The position numbers and the translations under genes are program-made. This document shows positions 34,931-47,012 of a DNA stretch of 64,000 nucleotides, in pieces. The DNA lies in assembly GCA_945643635.1 (NCBI GenBank), contig CALZFC010000030.1:1665001-1729000 (forward strand), given 5' to 3'. The notes under the pieces are model-generated. The model saw nothing but the letters and a program-made list of their open reading frames with translations. It did not search any database and had not been told where the DNA came from. Position 1 is the stretch's first letter. Each line of letters begins with the position of its first letter. Origin of the DNA: Allodiplogaster sudhausi. Its lineage: Eukaryota; Nematoda; Chromadorea; Rhabditida; Diplogasteridae.

Positions 34931-37610
34931 TTAATGGCAATATTGGAAAAGGTTGTTAAGTGTCTTTGAAATACCATTTCGACAACTGAAACTATCTCCG
35001 GTCTTTTTCAGCACGAACGGAAGCAACAGCTCAATCAGAAGAACGATTGTGGAAAGTAAGACGAGAGGAAGGAAAATAGGAATGAGCTGCTCAATGAAAT
35101 TGATCCTGTAACATTAATTGTAATTGGAGCAAATATTTACGTTAATTAAAATAATTTGCCTAATTAAGTCTTTACCTCAGAACGTCGGCTACATGTGTAC
35201 TTGCCTTGGTTGAATCGACAACGCGAAAGGTGTCGGAGGACCGTGTTATCAGAACACTTTTCATCTAAGCTTTACATTAGATCATCAAAGTTATCATCTC
35301 AACAGAACATTATTTCATTAAAATTCGGATCGCCTTGGCGATTGGTATTATCAAAATTAGTTGCATACCTACGTATTTTACATCTTATATTTATGCAATA
35401 AAATATTTCGCAGAAAAAAAATCGGCATCGTATTTACAGCGTGGTCAGTGAAGAATTTGAGAATGATATCCTGGATGGCATTGACTGTTCGTCGCGAGAC
35501 GTTTCGATTGAAGAGAAGAAAGCCAGGTAAATCATTACGAAATTTCAATGCGTTGCTTAGAATCGTTGCATCAAACTTTGAGTCGATGTGAATTCTGCTT
35601 TTGAACAATTATTTTTTAAAGTTTTTTTAAAGCATTTACATAGATCTTTGAGCTTTAGCTCTCCCCACCGATCTAGAACGCACGGCTGCCTTCGCAACTG
35701 CAGCGCAATGAGGTCGATGGTAACGAGCATCGCGATGTTCTCTCTGCTTTGGCAGATTTCATTTAATAGTTCACTAGTGTCAGGAATAATAACTTCATGA
35801 TGACTCGTGTCCTTGAAGAAGAACTTCCGCTAAATATAAATGCTTTATTGAAAGGCTCAATGACAAGTCCCCGAATATTTTCCCATGACTAGCCTCTTGG
35901 TCGTTAAAGGGACCGAGGTAATTTAGTAGTTCCAGTGATCCCATTCACAGGGCTTCTGTTGCCGATTCTTCAGTCCTGCGAAAAAAACTGATTTCTATGT
36001 ATGTACATTGTAGGTATAGTTAAATATTCATATATATATATATATACATAGTATAAATATATGTATATTTATTTATTTATACTACGTATATTTGTATAAC
36101 TAATCTTAGAGAGTTGCTTTCGCGTATGGTAATTTCGTACTGTGGCTAACACACACTTCACTTCTTTTTCTTCTTTTTTTTCCAATTTATGGTCTTCTCC
36201 CTTCCTCTATTCTCCCTGATAAACCTCTCTTCAGCCTTGCCGGGTCTTCACGCCCTATTCCCTGTCCCTCTCACTGAAGGACACTTTCTTTCGAGACCGG
36301 AGTTGTTCAACAACTTCCTTCACACTAACCACTCCTTTCGCTGAGGAGTCATCGTGTTTACGCTATATGCAGCTTGATAAAAGTCGTTAAATGTCCTCGA
36401 AGTCAAGATGAAAAGGCCATATAGAAGACTCGTGAGAAAGATGAGTGGTGATGAAGAGCCTAAGCGAAGAATGTTTGATACTTGCAATAAGTTCTCTTGA
36501 AACTGAAAAAAAAATTTCGGCGTCAATTTGACATTCACCTCGAAACCGAGCATGTAGTCGCCTGATAAAGAATACAGTTGAATATATGAGAAAAATCACA
36601 CAAAGAATGGACGGCGAGTAGACAGTGAGTTTGTGGAGAGTGTGCAGCGCATTCGGCTGGCTCTGGCGTGGAGCATAAAGACCATACCAAAATGTTTACA
36701 AGTTATGGTTTATATTACTTATTTAAAATTATGGATTATATTAGGTAAAACAATTGTATTCCTTTCAGAGTTGTCGAATGCATTTTCGCTCATCGCGTTG
36801 AAAAAATGTTGTTGCTTGATAATTCACGCGTATGTATGTATGTAAGTAATTAATTATGGCTCTTTAACGTACGCCATCGTGATGGAAGTATGCCATCTTG
36901 AAGCGCATCGGAATAAATGCCGGTATATGAGTCGCAGCTGAATCGATGGCGTCTAGTTTGCCTGTCTCCAGCTCATAGAACATGCCTTTGTAGTCGCCAG
37001 AGAGGTATGTCACTTGCGATTCCGAATGTAAAGTCTAACATCTACAAATTTCTGAAACTAGCTTATTGTTATTGTTGATTATTTCGCCATAAGTTTGCTT
37101 GCATTATCTTTGTAAAACAAAATCAGAATTAAATATATACATACATATATACATGCATTAAATTTACTTTTACATGACTTTTAATTCTGATATTGAAAAA
37201 TCACATTTTAATTCAAAAACCATTTAGGATTTCAGCAATTGTATGATATTTTCACAATTTAACCTGTTGAAAGCTCATTATAGAACTCGAAATTAATTCT
37301 CTTAAAAAAACCCCCAAGATAATGCGCCCTTCTTCCGAAATTTGAGTTCGAATAATTAAAATAAATTTAATTAATCCTGTTAATTGCGGGCTTAACAATA
37401 TTGTACGACACTGTTTCTTCTTGAAAGCTTGGTGAATGGCTAGCCTTCGGTGGTCTCGATCATCTCAAGTTGCCATCCGTATTTGGTTGCAAAGATGCAA
37501 AATGGTTCATAGTAGATTCCTCGGAATTTGCCTGTATATTTGTTGCGCTCCAGGAAGATATCGAAGAGGCTGTTGAATCCGAGGCGAAGAGTTCCTTGGG
37601 TGGCCGACAT
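34931..37610 (-). CDS. Ionotropic receptor-like (iGluR family) ligand-gated channel 2
   Basis: Convergent with the gene at 31.4-34.4 kb. Exons in order on the minus strand: S1 start MSATQGTLRLGFNSLFDIFL (37440-37610); S1 continuation YKGMFYELETGKLDAIDSAA (about 36870-37035); M1 SILCVIFLIYSTVFFI (about 36555-36670); M2 LIFLTSLLYGLFILTSRTFN (about 36325-36505); S2 pieces at 35620-35830 and 35430-35600; and M3 LIPIFLPLVLLSTIVLLIEL, with TAA at 34931. The classical SYTANL motif is not kept. An additional 5' exon above 37610 is possible. Expected role: cation channel or co-receptor in sensory neurons. Confidence 0.65.
35990..36090. repeat. TA-rich microsatellite
   Basis: TATATATA and TACATA/TATTTA runs, intronic in the minus-strand ionotropic receptor gene. 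Confidence 0.7.
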
Positions 37611-38767
37611 GAATGGTAACTGACTGTCACTATAATTGAGATGCGAACCTACCTTCTTAAAAGAAAGAATTAACATTGGGATAAAAAATACTCATTTCAT
37701 TATGAGGATTAATACGCCGGTCAAACAAATTGTCGTAAAGAGTTGATTTCTGAGGTGAAACTGCGAAGGAATCCAGCTCATTGTGAACACAAAATGTCAG
37801 AGTATTTTTTTTTAATTTAAATTTAAATGATCCATTTTACAAGCATTCAAAACATGTAGGTGGTCACAATCAGAGAGAATGGATATTATGAAGGAAATGT
37901 TTACTTTTTCAAGTATCTATTAGGAGATTCCTTCGACTTTTCAGTCGATTGAACACCACTTACGGCAATGACGGTGAATAAATTGAGGAAAAATGATGTT
38001 GTCGATGTTTCAAAATAAACAACAGAGAAAAAGAGTCAGATATGTGCATGCAAAGCTCCAGAGCAGAACGAAAACAGAAGAGAAATGTGTGAAGTTTAGT
38101 TCATTTCTAGTGAACTTTCTACATCGTGAACTAAAGTGCAGGGTTGACAAGTGCAACTTGAGCCGCGCAGTATTGTTGTTGGTCGAGTGAGGCGGAAGAT
38201 CTTTCTGAAAAACACTGCAAAAATGGAGGAAGAGGCATAGAGAAAGCTGATAGAAAATGGATCTTGTGACCGCAATTATATACACACTTCAGCTTCGTGG
38301 CGATTCCTTCGAGTTTTCAGTTGAGAAAAACAACACTTACTTACTTCTTTATTCAATACATAAATAATAATGTGACAACACTTGAAGACAGGTTCTTGGC
38401 AAACGAGAAATGTGGTGAGAGAACATGAAGAGAGAGAGAGAGAAAGAAAGATCCGAGAAATATATTCAAGAGAAACAGAAGAACTAATTCGCCGTCGGAA
38501 ATCCCAATGGAAGTGGCAAGGCTCCAATGGCATGTGTGAGAGAGAGCACCACATCTTCGACGACGAAGGAACGGAGGGAGTACGGAGGAAAGTGATGGTG
38601 GATAGCCAATGTTGTTGAAGATGTTTCAAAAACGATGAATATGACCAAAAGTAAAAAAAAAAGAGTCAAGGAGCAGATAAAAAAAACTTCGTGGGAAAGA
38701 AAGGGAAAGTAACTCATGTGTTTTGAAAAGTAAAGAGAAGGAAAAAAATGTGGTTCAAATCCAGAGG

Positions 38768-38885
38768 TGTAAATGAGCCTAACATTTTTGGGCCCATTGG
38801 GCTCCTTTCCCGGCCCGTACATTTCCGTGCTTTAGGATTTGGGGCCCGGCTCGCCCGAAGGCCAGTTTCTGAAGTTCATACGCCT
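38768..38885 (+). repeat. GGCCC-rich repeat with CAGAGGTGT end, copy 1
   Basis: Begins CCAGAGGTGTAAATGAGCCT and includes CTAACATTTTTGGGCCC and GGATTTGGGGCCCGGC. It matches 39497-39610 in the same orientation. CAGAGGTGT resembles terminal repeats of hAT-type transposons, though no partner inverted end is clear. Confidence 0.6.
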
Positions 38886-39496
38886 AAACGTGTTTACATG
38901 TACTCGTCATCTCTAATTAAATAGGTAATGAAATAGATGAACTATATGCCATACAATGAATCAGTTGATCATTCATCAATTTCTCGAGCAATTTGGCCCA
39001 AACGGGCATATGGGCTGGCCAGAGGTTCCACAAGCTCGGTCCCACGGAATGAAAACCAGTGAGATAGATGAGGGTTGAAGAAAAACCTAGACTTGCGCAC
39101 CATGGTTTAAAGCAAAAAGATATCTTAATGAAATAAAAAATAAAGAAAAAAAAAATGCATACGTATATATGTATATACATATGTATAATTACTTCTGTAT
39201 ATTGTGTATAAGTTAAGTGTTATTTAATTTTCCATAAGGGCACAAGTTTTTTTTATGGCAGAAAATCTGAAATAAAGAATATAAAATCAATTATTTTTGG
39301 CGAGGAATGCGAATATTATAAAGTTTTACATTTCTGATGATAAAAGAAAAAAATTGCCAAAACGCTGACTTGACAATTTTTCCGTTCGTCAGGAATGGTA
39401 AAGAGCGGAATATTCTAATTCCCCGCCAAAAATAATGGCTTATCCGAAAACTGAGGAAAAAATCAATTTTTTTTTATTTGACACTGTCTTATATCC

Positions 39497-39610
39497 AGAG
39501 GTGTCAACGGACCTAACATTTTTGAGCCAGCCTCTATTGAGCCTAAACTTTCGGCCCGGCCGGCCCCACTTTTCCGGCCCTTTGGATTTGGAGCCCGGCC
39601 CAAATGCGGG
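39497..39610 (+). repeat. GGCCC-rich repeat with CAGAGGTGT end, copy 2
   Basis: Begins CCAGAGGTGTCAACGGACCT and includes CTAACATTTTTGAGCC and GGATTTGGAGCCCGGCCC. Same orientation as copy 1, about 730 bp away. Confidence 0.6.
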
Positions 39611-40083
39611 TTTGAGCTTAATTTTCAAAAAAAAAAATTTTACGAACAAAATATGTGATTCGTACTCCGTCCGATGAATTAACATATCAATATACATATG
39701 TATGCATCTTATTCAAGTATTTATATTTTAGAAAAAAATTTCTTTTCATGAAATAACGAGGACGCCTTTCGGGAAAAATAATGTTATCTATTTCTTTTTA
39801 GAATCAAGATATGGAAGGCCCAGTTCATATGCGTATATTATGTACATACATAGTATATCCCTTTATGCTTTCTTGTATCCCACTATACTGGAATATAAAC
39901 GATATAGTTACTGGCAATTGCTTGTTTCACACAACAAAAGAATATTTATTTCATAGAAAGACTTTGCAAACGGATTTAAAAAAAAAAACAGAAAAGTGAA
40001 TTGTATAGGCCTTTTTCTAATATTACTCTCAAGACTTTCTAAGCATGGTTAGTTGAGTTCTTTTGTTATAGATTGCGAAATTG

Positions 40084-42135
40084 TTATGAACAATCAACAA
40101 AGACCTTTGCGACGTCAGCCTTGACTGATCGTTCGAACGCCTGAAAATTAATATTTATTAATTATTGATTAAAAGTGGCAACGGATATAAAACTAGAATT
40201 TCCTGTAAAATTTAAATTTTTTTACTTTACATCAAAAATACATAACAATTTCCCAATTTCCATACTTCACGAATCTCTTCGAGATTGTAGTGTGCGCGAG
40301 AGATGCCAGACATGTCGATTTTGCCGCACGCGAGCAGACGAATCGCTGTTGGATAACTGTAAAAGTGTGTACATTGAAAAAAACATATAAATAGGAATAT
40401 ACTATGTATATTTGAAACGATTCTTGTCAGGATTTTGAGCTTAAAAAAATGAGCATGATGAATTTCATGACAGAATTAAAGTCTTTGGCGATGTCCTCTT
40501 TCCTAATTTGACCAATGCTCATTGCTAACGTGTTGACGAGTCGGTAGACTCCGCGGATGTCGATCTCCTTGAGAAATGCCGTCTGGATCGGCACGTCGCG
40601 CCTGTCTGCGCCGAGCCCGACGAGAGCGACCTTGCCGCCAGGACGAGTGGCCTGCAAATGATTGGGGGGGAATATGCACCACCCTCTCCCCTCTTTCATT
40701 CTCTCCTTATCTCCTTCATGCCTGATCTATGTATGAACAGGTCCCAGACTGGGTCTAAGTCTCCCCCCCCCCCTCACAGCCCTCTTTACCAAAATACACG
40801 TTTCGGTTGCGCTGTCAACGCCGGTGCACTCCATGGACGCTTCAGGCTCATGGCCTTCGAAATGGCGACGGACTTGCGCAGCGGCTTCCGAAGGCGAGAG
40901 CGAACTGAAAAGAATGAAGGAGGGGCCTGATTATAAGAAACGAATTGTAGAAATGATAAATAAAAGCTTTAAAAAAAGTCCTAAGGGCACTGACCTCACA
41001 TTGACGGTCGCGTAGGCGCCCATCTTCACCGCGAGCTCAAGCCTCGCCTCGTTTACGTCAGAGACGACAATTCGCTCAGCGCCGAACGCCCGCGCCGTCA
41101 GCACACAGAGAAGTCCGATCGCGCCTCATCAGTGGAGTTTCAGATAGAAATGACTTATAAAGTTTTGAATTCACCGAATATACATATGTATTTGTGAAAT
41201 GTCAAATTGCACTCTTGCGAAACAGTACACTGGAATGCGTATGCCAACTCCTAGCGTGAACGCGGCAATTCGAACATGGATACATTCTTTTTCGGCTGTC
41301 GTCCTCCTTTAAGTAAACAGGTATGCATGAAAAAGACAACTTTCAATGTCGCCTTGCAAGCGTTGTGCCCTGTTTCATATAGGCAGATCGCAACATGCAC
41401 AGCATCGTTCGTTGTCTTTCTCTCTTTCTCATCTTCTTCTTTCTCACAATCAGTCTTCCACTGACCCGCCCCAGCGATGAGGACTCGCGTGCCGCCGGCA
41501 ACGTGCGCGCGGCGCGTCGCGTGGATCGCGACGCTCAGAGGCTCGAGCAGGGCGCCATCGTCGAAGGAGAGCGAGTTAGGCAGTCTTAAATCCACTTTTG
41601 AATTCCCGCCTTTTCGCCTGATAATCACGAATACAGTTTGGAGCGACATTATATAGGAAAATAAAACAAGCGAATAACAACTGAATTGCACAATCCTGTA
41701 AAAGAAATAAAGTAAGTAAATAGATTTGTTCCTATCTCTAAAATCGAGACGGAGCGTATCGCAAATGGAACTTTGGACGGCACTTTGGAGCCATTGAAGA
41801 GCCTAGATAAAAGGCGACTTTACTTGTGACAAAAGTCGGCCGGATGAACGAGGAAGCGACAGAGTGCGCCGTCTTGCGGATACGCGGACATGTAGCGCAT
41901 CTCAGGGCAGAGATTGTAGACGCCCGCCTGGCAATTTTTGATAACTTGCTTATTTTTTTCTTTTTTCTTAAAAAATTGAACGATTCCACTATTAACATAC
42001 TTATATAACTATTCAGGAGGTACAAGGACATACTACATAAGAACTGACAAGACAGTCCTCGCAACGACGACAAGGAATGCCCGGTTCCATCGCGACGCGA
42101 TCACCTGTGCGATTTAATTATTGTATTGGATACAA

Positions 42136-42167
<32 letters not shown>

Positions 42168-42745
42168 TTATATAAAATACTTATCTATTTAAATACATAT
42201 TTGTTATGGTACCCTTCTGAAGACCGACGACACCTTCGCCGACCGCCTCAACGACTCCACTCGACTCATGGCCAAGCACTAGAGGACCCTAGATTCGCGA
42301 ATTACAAGAGCACGGAAAAAAACCTATTAACAATTTATTCAAATATTAAATTAATTTGCAAGACAATTTAAGAAATATTATATCTTACACTGACAAGACA
42401 TTTTAAGAAGAAGAAAAAAACCAACTCCGGGCACAAACGGGCCAATGCCACCTTCGCGCCAGACATGAATGTCGCTGCCGCAAATTCCGACTGTACGCAC
42501 CCTGACGACGTTTAGAATATATATTTTTTGCAAATGAAAATTCGCTATATACAAATGCGTATAAAACAACAAATTTAATTACAAAAAAAACCATTATTGT
42601 AGGGTTATGTAGTACTAAATAAATAAAGAGTGTGACATTACCTTATCAGCACTTCTCCGCTTTCTGGGCTCGGAATTAGTCGGCATTCAAGTCTCAAATC
42701 GTCCTTGCCATGAAGAACCGCAGTCAAGTTATCTTCAGAGCTCAT
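40084..42745 (-). CDS. Sorbitol (polyol) dehydrogenase, zinc-dependent, copy A
   Basis: Eleven or so small exons. It starts MSSEDNLTAVLHGKDDLRLE (42745). Next come VRTVGICGSDIHVWREGGIG, with the catalytic-zinc Cys and the SDIH region, and LGHESSGVVEAVGEGV with the HE pair. AMEPGIPCRRCEDC follows, a lobe with cysteines like the structural-zinc loop, then YNLCPEMRYMSAYPQDGALC. FDDGALLEPLSVAIHATRRA carries the third zinc-site Glu. VLIAGAG and GAIGLLCVLTARAFGAERIV form the NAD-binding Rossmann motif, with the acidic VSDVN after it. The end has ECTGVDSAT, GGKVALVGLGADRRDVPIQT, YPTAIRLLACGKIDM and FERSVKADVAKVFVDCS, with TAA at 40084. The enzyme interconverts polyols such as sorbitol with ketoses such as fructose using NAD, in the cytosol. 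Length matches the family (about 350 residues). Confidence 0.85.
42137..42175. repeat. (TA)n microsatellite in a dehydrogenase intron
   Basis: TA run with one TG interruption, inside the copy A gene. Confidence 0.8.
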
Positions 42746-43542
42746 TATGAATCTTCCTCTTCTTCTTCTTCTTTGTTCAAGCTAGGATAACAAGTAGTAC
42801 AAATTAATTAACCGAATTATCACTTACAACTTTTGCTTCCTATTTTCTATATTGAAGGAAAAATATGAAAGATCATATTCAGAGCACTCATTAAATTGAA
42901 ACTCGATTGGAAACGACACTGCAATGCGCGAGATCTCAAAACAATGGTATTTGAGAAGATGCAGTGGGTGGAAGCATTCCTTTGCTTTGACGTTGATCAT
43001 TTCAAGTTTGAGAGGTGACCTTGAATGAAGGGAGGAAGCTTTTTATGCGATGTTGAGATGGTTCATTGTTTGAATACGCTCAAGAATGCAAACATAGAGA
43101 AAATTTGAAGAGAGTGCGAAAACTTGAAACGAGAAGTGATAGTTATTGGCGTAAACAATCCTTCCATTGCTCGTCTCGTTTAGCTGATTTAGGCCTTTTT
43201 TGCAAAGAAGTTCCATCTCTTAATTATGCTTCAAACTTTCACCAGAGATTCAACTCAAATCCTTTATCAAATTATTAATCACGTATTCAATATGGATTAA
43301 GTTTTCATAATGATCTAAGCACACTTCAGTCTTATGGTTAACATGTTCCTGTCAAAAAAACAAGCTGACAAACTGCCCGGCTTTCTTACATTCATTTCAG
43401 CAACACCAATAATTGATTCCAAATCCATAAAACATATTAATATTGCTTTGGGAATATAAAATATTACGGTAAGATCATTGTAATAAAAATCTTGCACAAA
43501 TTTCCTGACATGAATCGAAATGAATTGAACTTGAAATTCTCA
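42746..43542. other. Spacer between the two dehydrogenase genes
   Basis: About 800 bases with no convincing exon. It should hold the copy A promoter (minus strand, near 42750-43000) and the copy B 3' end. Confidence 0.5.
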
Positions 43543-46398
43543 TCAGTTGCAGTCAATGAACACCTTTGCCACGTCGCCCTTCGAGCATCTTTCGAAACCC
43601 TGAAGTTAACATCCGTTTGTGTATCATTTTTCTGATTTTCATCTGATACAAAGCATGAGATTTTCTAAACCGCCTCTAAAAGATTGTCAAGAAATAAGAT
43701 ATGATAGTTACTTTAGCAAAAAAAAGCACAAATATTAAGGTAAACGTTTGTGGGATTGCCAATTTCATGCAAGAAGAGAAAGAAAGGCAAGCTTGATGAA
43801 GAATATCTTAAATATTTTGAAACCTCCACAACGCGTTCGAGACAGTAGCGAGCGCGCGTGAGTTTGGACAGATCGATTTGGCCGCTCTCGAGAAGCCGGA
43901 TCGCAGTTGGGTAACTGGTAAAAGAGAGAAGATTGCTGCTACATCTCACTCGATGGTGCTAGATGGGTACAATGCTTAATTTAATATCCTTCTTCAGCCT
44001 TAATGAGACATTTGATTTCAATTTTAGACTCGAGCTATCGGTAAAGGAATGTCCCGTAAGATTAAATGCCAAAAATTTCATCGTATATACATAACTTCTG
44101 GGCTGTAAAGATCCAAAGTTATGACGTCATCAAAAATAAAAAATAAAAAAACTCATATTCTCACGTATTAGCGACGCGACAGACGCCGCGCACGTCGATG
44201 CCCTTGAAGACGGCGCTCGCCAGCGGCACGTCCCTCAGCTCGGAAGCAACACCGATCAACGCCACCACGCCGCCCGGTCGAGTAACCTGATAATTTGAAT
44301 TTCCCGCCAAAATATTTTAAGCGGGAGATTGAAATTAGCACACACCGTCAGACACGCCTCGCACGCACTCGAGATGCCGGTGCACTCGAAGAAGACGTCG
44401 GGCTGCCGGCCGTCGAGGTAGCCCTGAACGGCGGAGGAGATCTCGTCGGCAGAGAGCGAGCTGGAAAGGTACGAAGAGAAAGAGAGAGTGAGAGTGAGAA
44501 AGAGAAAGAGAAAGAGAAAGAGAGAGAGAGAGATTGGGGAGGATGAATAGAAAGAGAGAGAGTGAGAAAAAGGTTTATATTGCGAAAGTGACAGCGACAA
44601 CTCACCCAACATTAACAACGCCGTCGGCGCCCATTGCCGTGGCCAGCTCAAGCCTCTTCTCGTTGACATCCGAGACGACGACGCGCGCGGCACCGAACGC
44701 CTTCGCCGCCTGGATGCAAAGCAGCCCGATAGCGCCTGAGGGCACAGAAGAAATTATGAGAGGAAAAGGAGGATTAGAAGGAGGAAGAGGGAGAGATGGA
44801 ATGAAAGGATACAATACATTGTGCGGGTTGATAGCGCAGCACCAAATGGTCATTTTTTCCATGCACAGAAAGAAACACTGTTCCGGCCTTTCGGATATGT
44901 TTGTTTTGATTTATTTTTGTTTTGTTAAATTTTTAATGAGTACAGGAATAATCAAGTTCAGAATAAAATAAAAAATAAATAAAATATAAAAAAAGACTTT
45001 TTCGAACCTGCGCCCGCGACAAAGACGTTCTGACCGCCGGTGACGCAGGCGCGTCGGACGGCGTGAAGAACGACGCCGAGCGGCTCGAGCAACGAGTCGG
45101 GCAGTCTAAAAGTTGGCGCCAATGAATAGTATTCAAATTTAATAAAGTGTGTCTGCTTCCTCTTTACGTTGTCCAATTTTACATAATAGCTGATTTCCAG
45201 GATATTGATTTTGAGCATGAAAGAAAAGCTTATGAGAAAATATATTAAATGAATAGTGGAATAGTCACAGCTGACTTGTAGCAAAAGTCGGCCGGATGAG
45301 TGATGTAGCGACAGAGAGCGCCGTCGTATGGAGGCGCGGCGAGGTAGTCAATCGACGGGCACAGATTGTACGAGCCAGCCTGGCAATCGACGAGAACATT
45401 ATTTGAATCCTAACTTGTAATTTTTATCAATCGATAGTCCTTTTTTAAAATTATTCAGCAAAATAATAATTAATTCTGAATGAATGGGATGAAGAAGAAA
45501 AATAAGAAGAGGAAGAAGCAAGAGGAAGCAAGAACTTCATGCGCTGACCAAGCAAAACTCGCAGCGGCGACACGGAATTCCCGGCTCGAGAGCAACGCGG
45601 TCACCTGCAAATTTTTTGTCATTTTCATTTCATTAAAAATATATGAAAATATCGAAAGTCGAACTGAAACCTTTAGCCCGAGGCTTTTCTAGCATAAACA
45701 TAATTTTTTTAAAGTTAAAAGCATCAGTAAAATTCCTCGAAAATTCAGCAATAAAAACCGTTCCCGACACATTTTGTACCCTTTTGCAGTCCGTCAACTC
45801 CTTCGCCGAGTGCTTCCACGACTCCACTGCTCTCGTGCCCGAGCACGAATGGGGCCTGACAAGAAATGCCTATACTTATAAATAGTGTTTTATTTATATT
45901 TTTTAAAGCTAATTCGAAATATACAAAAGGGAAAATATAACAAAACACAACAAAGATTTTAAAAATCAATATTGCACAACCTTGGGAACAAAAGTGAGCA
46001 CGGCGCCGTGCTTCAAGAAGTGAACGTCGCTACCACAAAGACTGACTGAGTGAACTCGGAAAAAATTATTATTTATTGATTTTTAACACAATTTTCGTGA
46101 GTACATAATATTGTGCATATTGCTGTTAAAGTATTCTTCTTTCAAATGCACCAAAAGACATGCAGGCAATCATAGCCTCGAGTATCAAGCGTAGCCTGAA
46201 TTGGAGCAAAGATGAAAGCAGAGACCTTTGCGATAAGGACACATCAGCATCTTTATATTCGAGGTCGCTAAAGTACCTTATTGCTCAAAAAGAACACCTG
46301 ATGAGCACTTCGCCGGCAGCTGGCACGGGAATCTTGCGGTTCTCAAGCCTCAGGTCATCCTTGCCGTGGAAGACGGCAGACAGATTTTGAGCGCTCAT
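43543..46398 (-). CDS. Sorbitol (polyol) dehydrogenase, zinc-dependent, copy B
   Basis: Tandem paralogue of copy A with nearly the same exon plan. It starts MSAQNLSAVFHGKDDLRLEN (46398). It then has VSLCGSDVHFLKHGAVLTFV, APFVLGHESSGVVEALGEGV and ALEPGIPCRRCEFC, and YNLCPSIDYLAAPPYDGALC. SLLEPLGVVLHAVRRACVTG follows, then VFVAGAG with GAIGLLCIQAAKAFGAARVV and VSDVN. The end has FFECTGISSACEACLTV, PGGVVALIGVASELRDVPLA, YPTAIRLLESGQIDLSKL and FERCSKGDVAKVFIDCN, with TGA at 43543. Zinc and NAD motifs are kept, so it should be active. Both copies lie on the same strand, an ordinary tandem duplication rather than an operon by any evidence I can see. Confidence 0.85.
44462..44532. repeat. (GA)n-rich microsatellite
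   Basis: GAGAAAGAGAAAG runs in a copy B intron. Confidence 0.8.
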
Positions 46399-46600
46399 CG
46401 TATTCGCTATCAAAAAAAAAGAATATTCTAAAAAATAGAGTCAAAAACTTTGTAAACTAGTCCTTTTTTGTCTACGTTTTGGTGGTCGGGCTACAATATA
46501 CAACTAATTGCAAGGTATCAATTAGTATTTCAATACATCTCCACGAAACCGAAAATCGGAAGCAAAGAATGTTCAAATTAAATTCATAGAACAGAGCTAT

Positions 46601-46950
46601 TGTCGGCAAGTGCCGAGTATAGGAAGTTCTTTTCCCCCATCCTACTAATGAATCATTCCTCCGCTTCATCTATTTTTGGTAAAGGAAAAGAATTCTAGAT
46701 GAGTTGTTTTTCACCCTTCTCTTCTGCCAGACATATGAAAAGGTCTATATGAATCACCATCTCCTCCTCTTTCCTTGATATTGTGATAGAAGACAGAATG
46801 TCTGGAATGCTTTCTATCATGCTTTAAAAGGAGAAGTCAAGCACTTATTATTCATTTTTCTCTCTTCATTTTGATTTTATGTTTGAGATGAACGGTTTAA
46901 TTACCCAAGTTTGAGGGACAATAAAGGATACCTGTCTTCTTGCTCGCAAC
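46601..46950 (+). repeat. 5' LTR of the BEL element
   Basis: Starts TGTCGGCAAGTGCCGAG and ends GCTCGCAAC. Contains AATAAA at about 46920, a likely polyadenylation signal. Confidence 0.9.
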
Positions 46951-46953
46951 AAC

Positions 46954-46971
46954 TGGTGCGTCGGCACGCGT
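46954..46971 (+). promoter_or_regulatory. Probable primer binding site
   Basis: TGGTGCGTCGGCACGC follows the 5' LTR by three bases. TGG pairs with the CCA end of a tRNA. The specific tRNA was not identified. Confidence 0.6.
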
Positions 46972-47012
46972 GAATCCTGGAGCGCCAAGTCAGAGACACA
47001 GCTGTTCCAGCA

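Larger units (their letters stand above)
37611..40083. other. Non-coding between ionotropic receptor 2 and the dehydrogenases
   Basis: No supported gene. Two stretches, 37915-38060 and 38290-38680, share blocks in the same order (GGAGATTCCTTCGA.TTTTCAGT, GATGTTTCAAAA, AAAAAGAGTCA), so a local duplication is likely. It also holds a GA-rich run (38425-38450) and the GGCCC-rich repeat pair. Confidence 0.45.
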
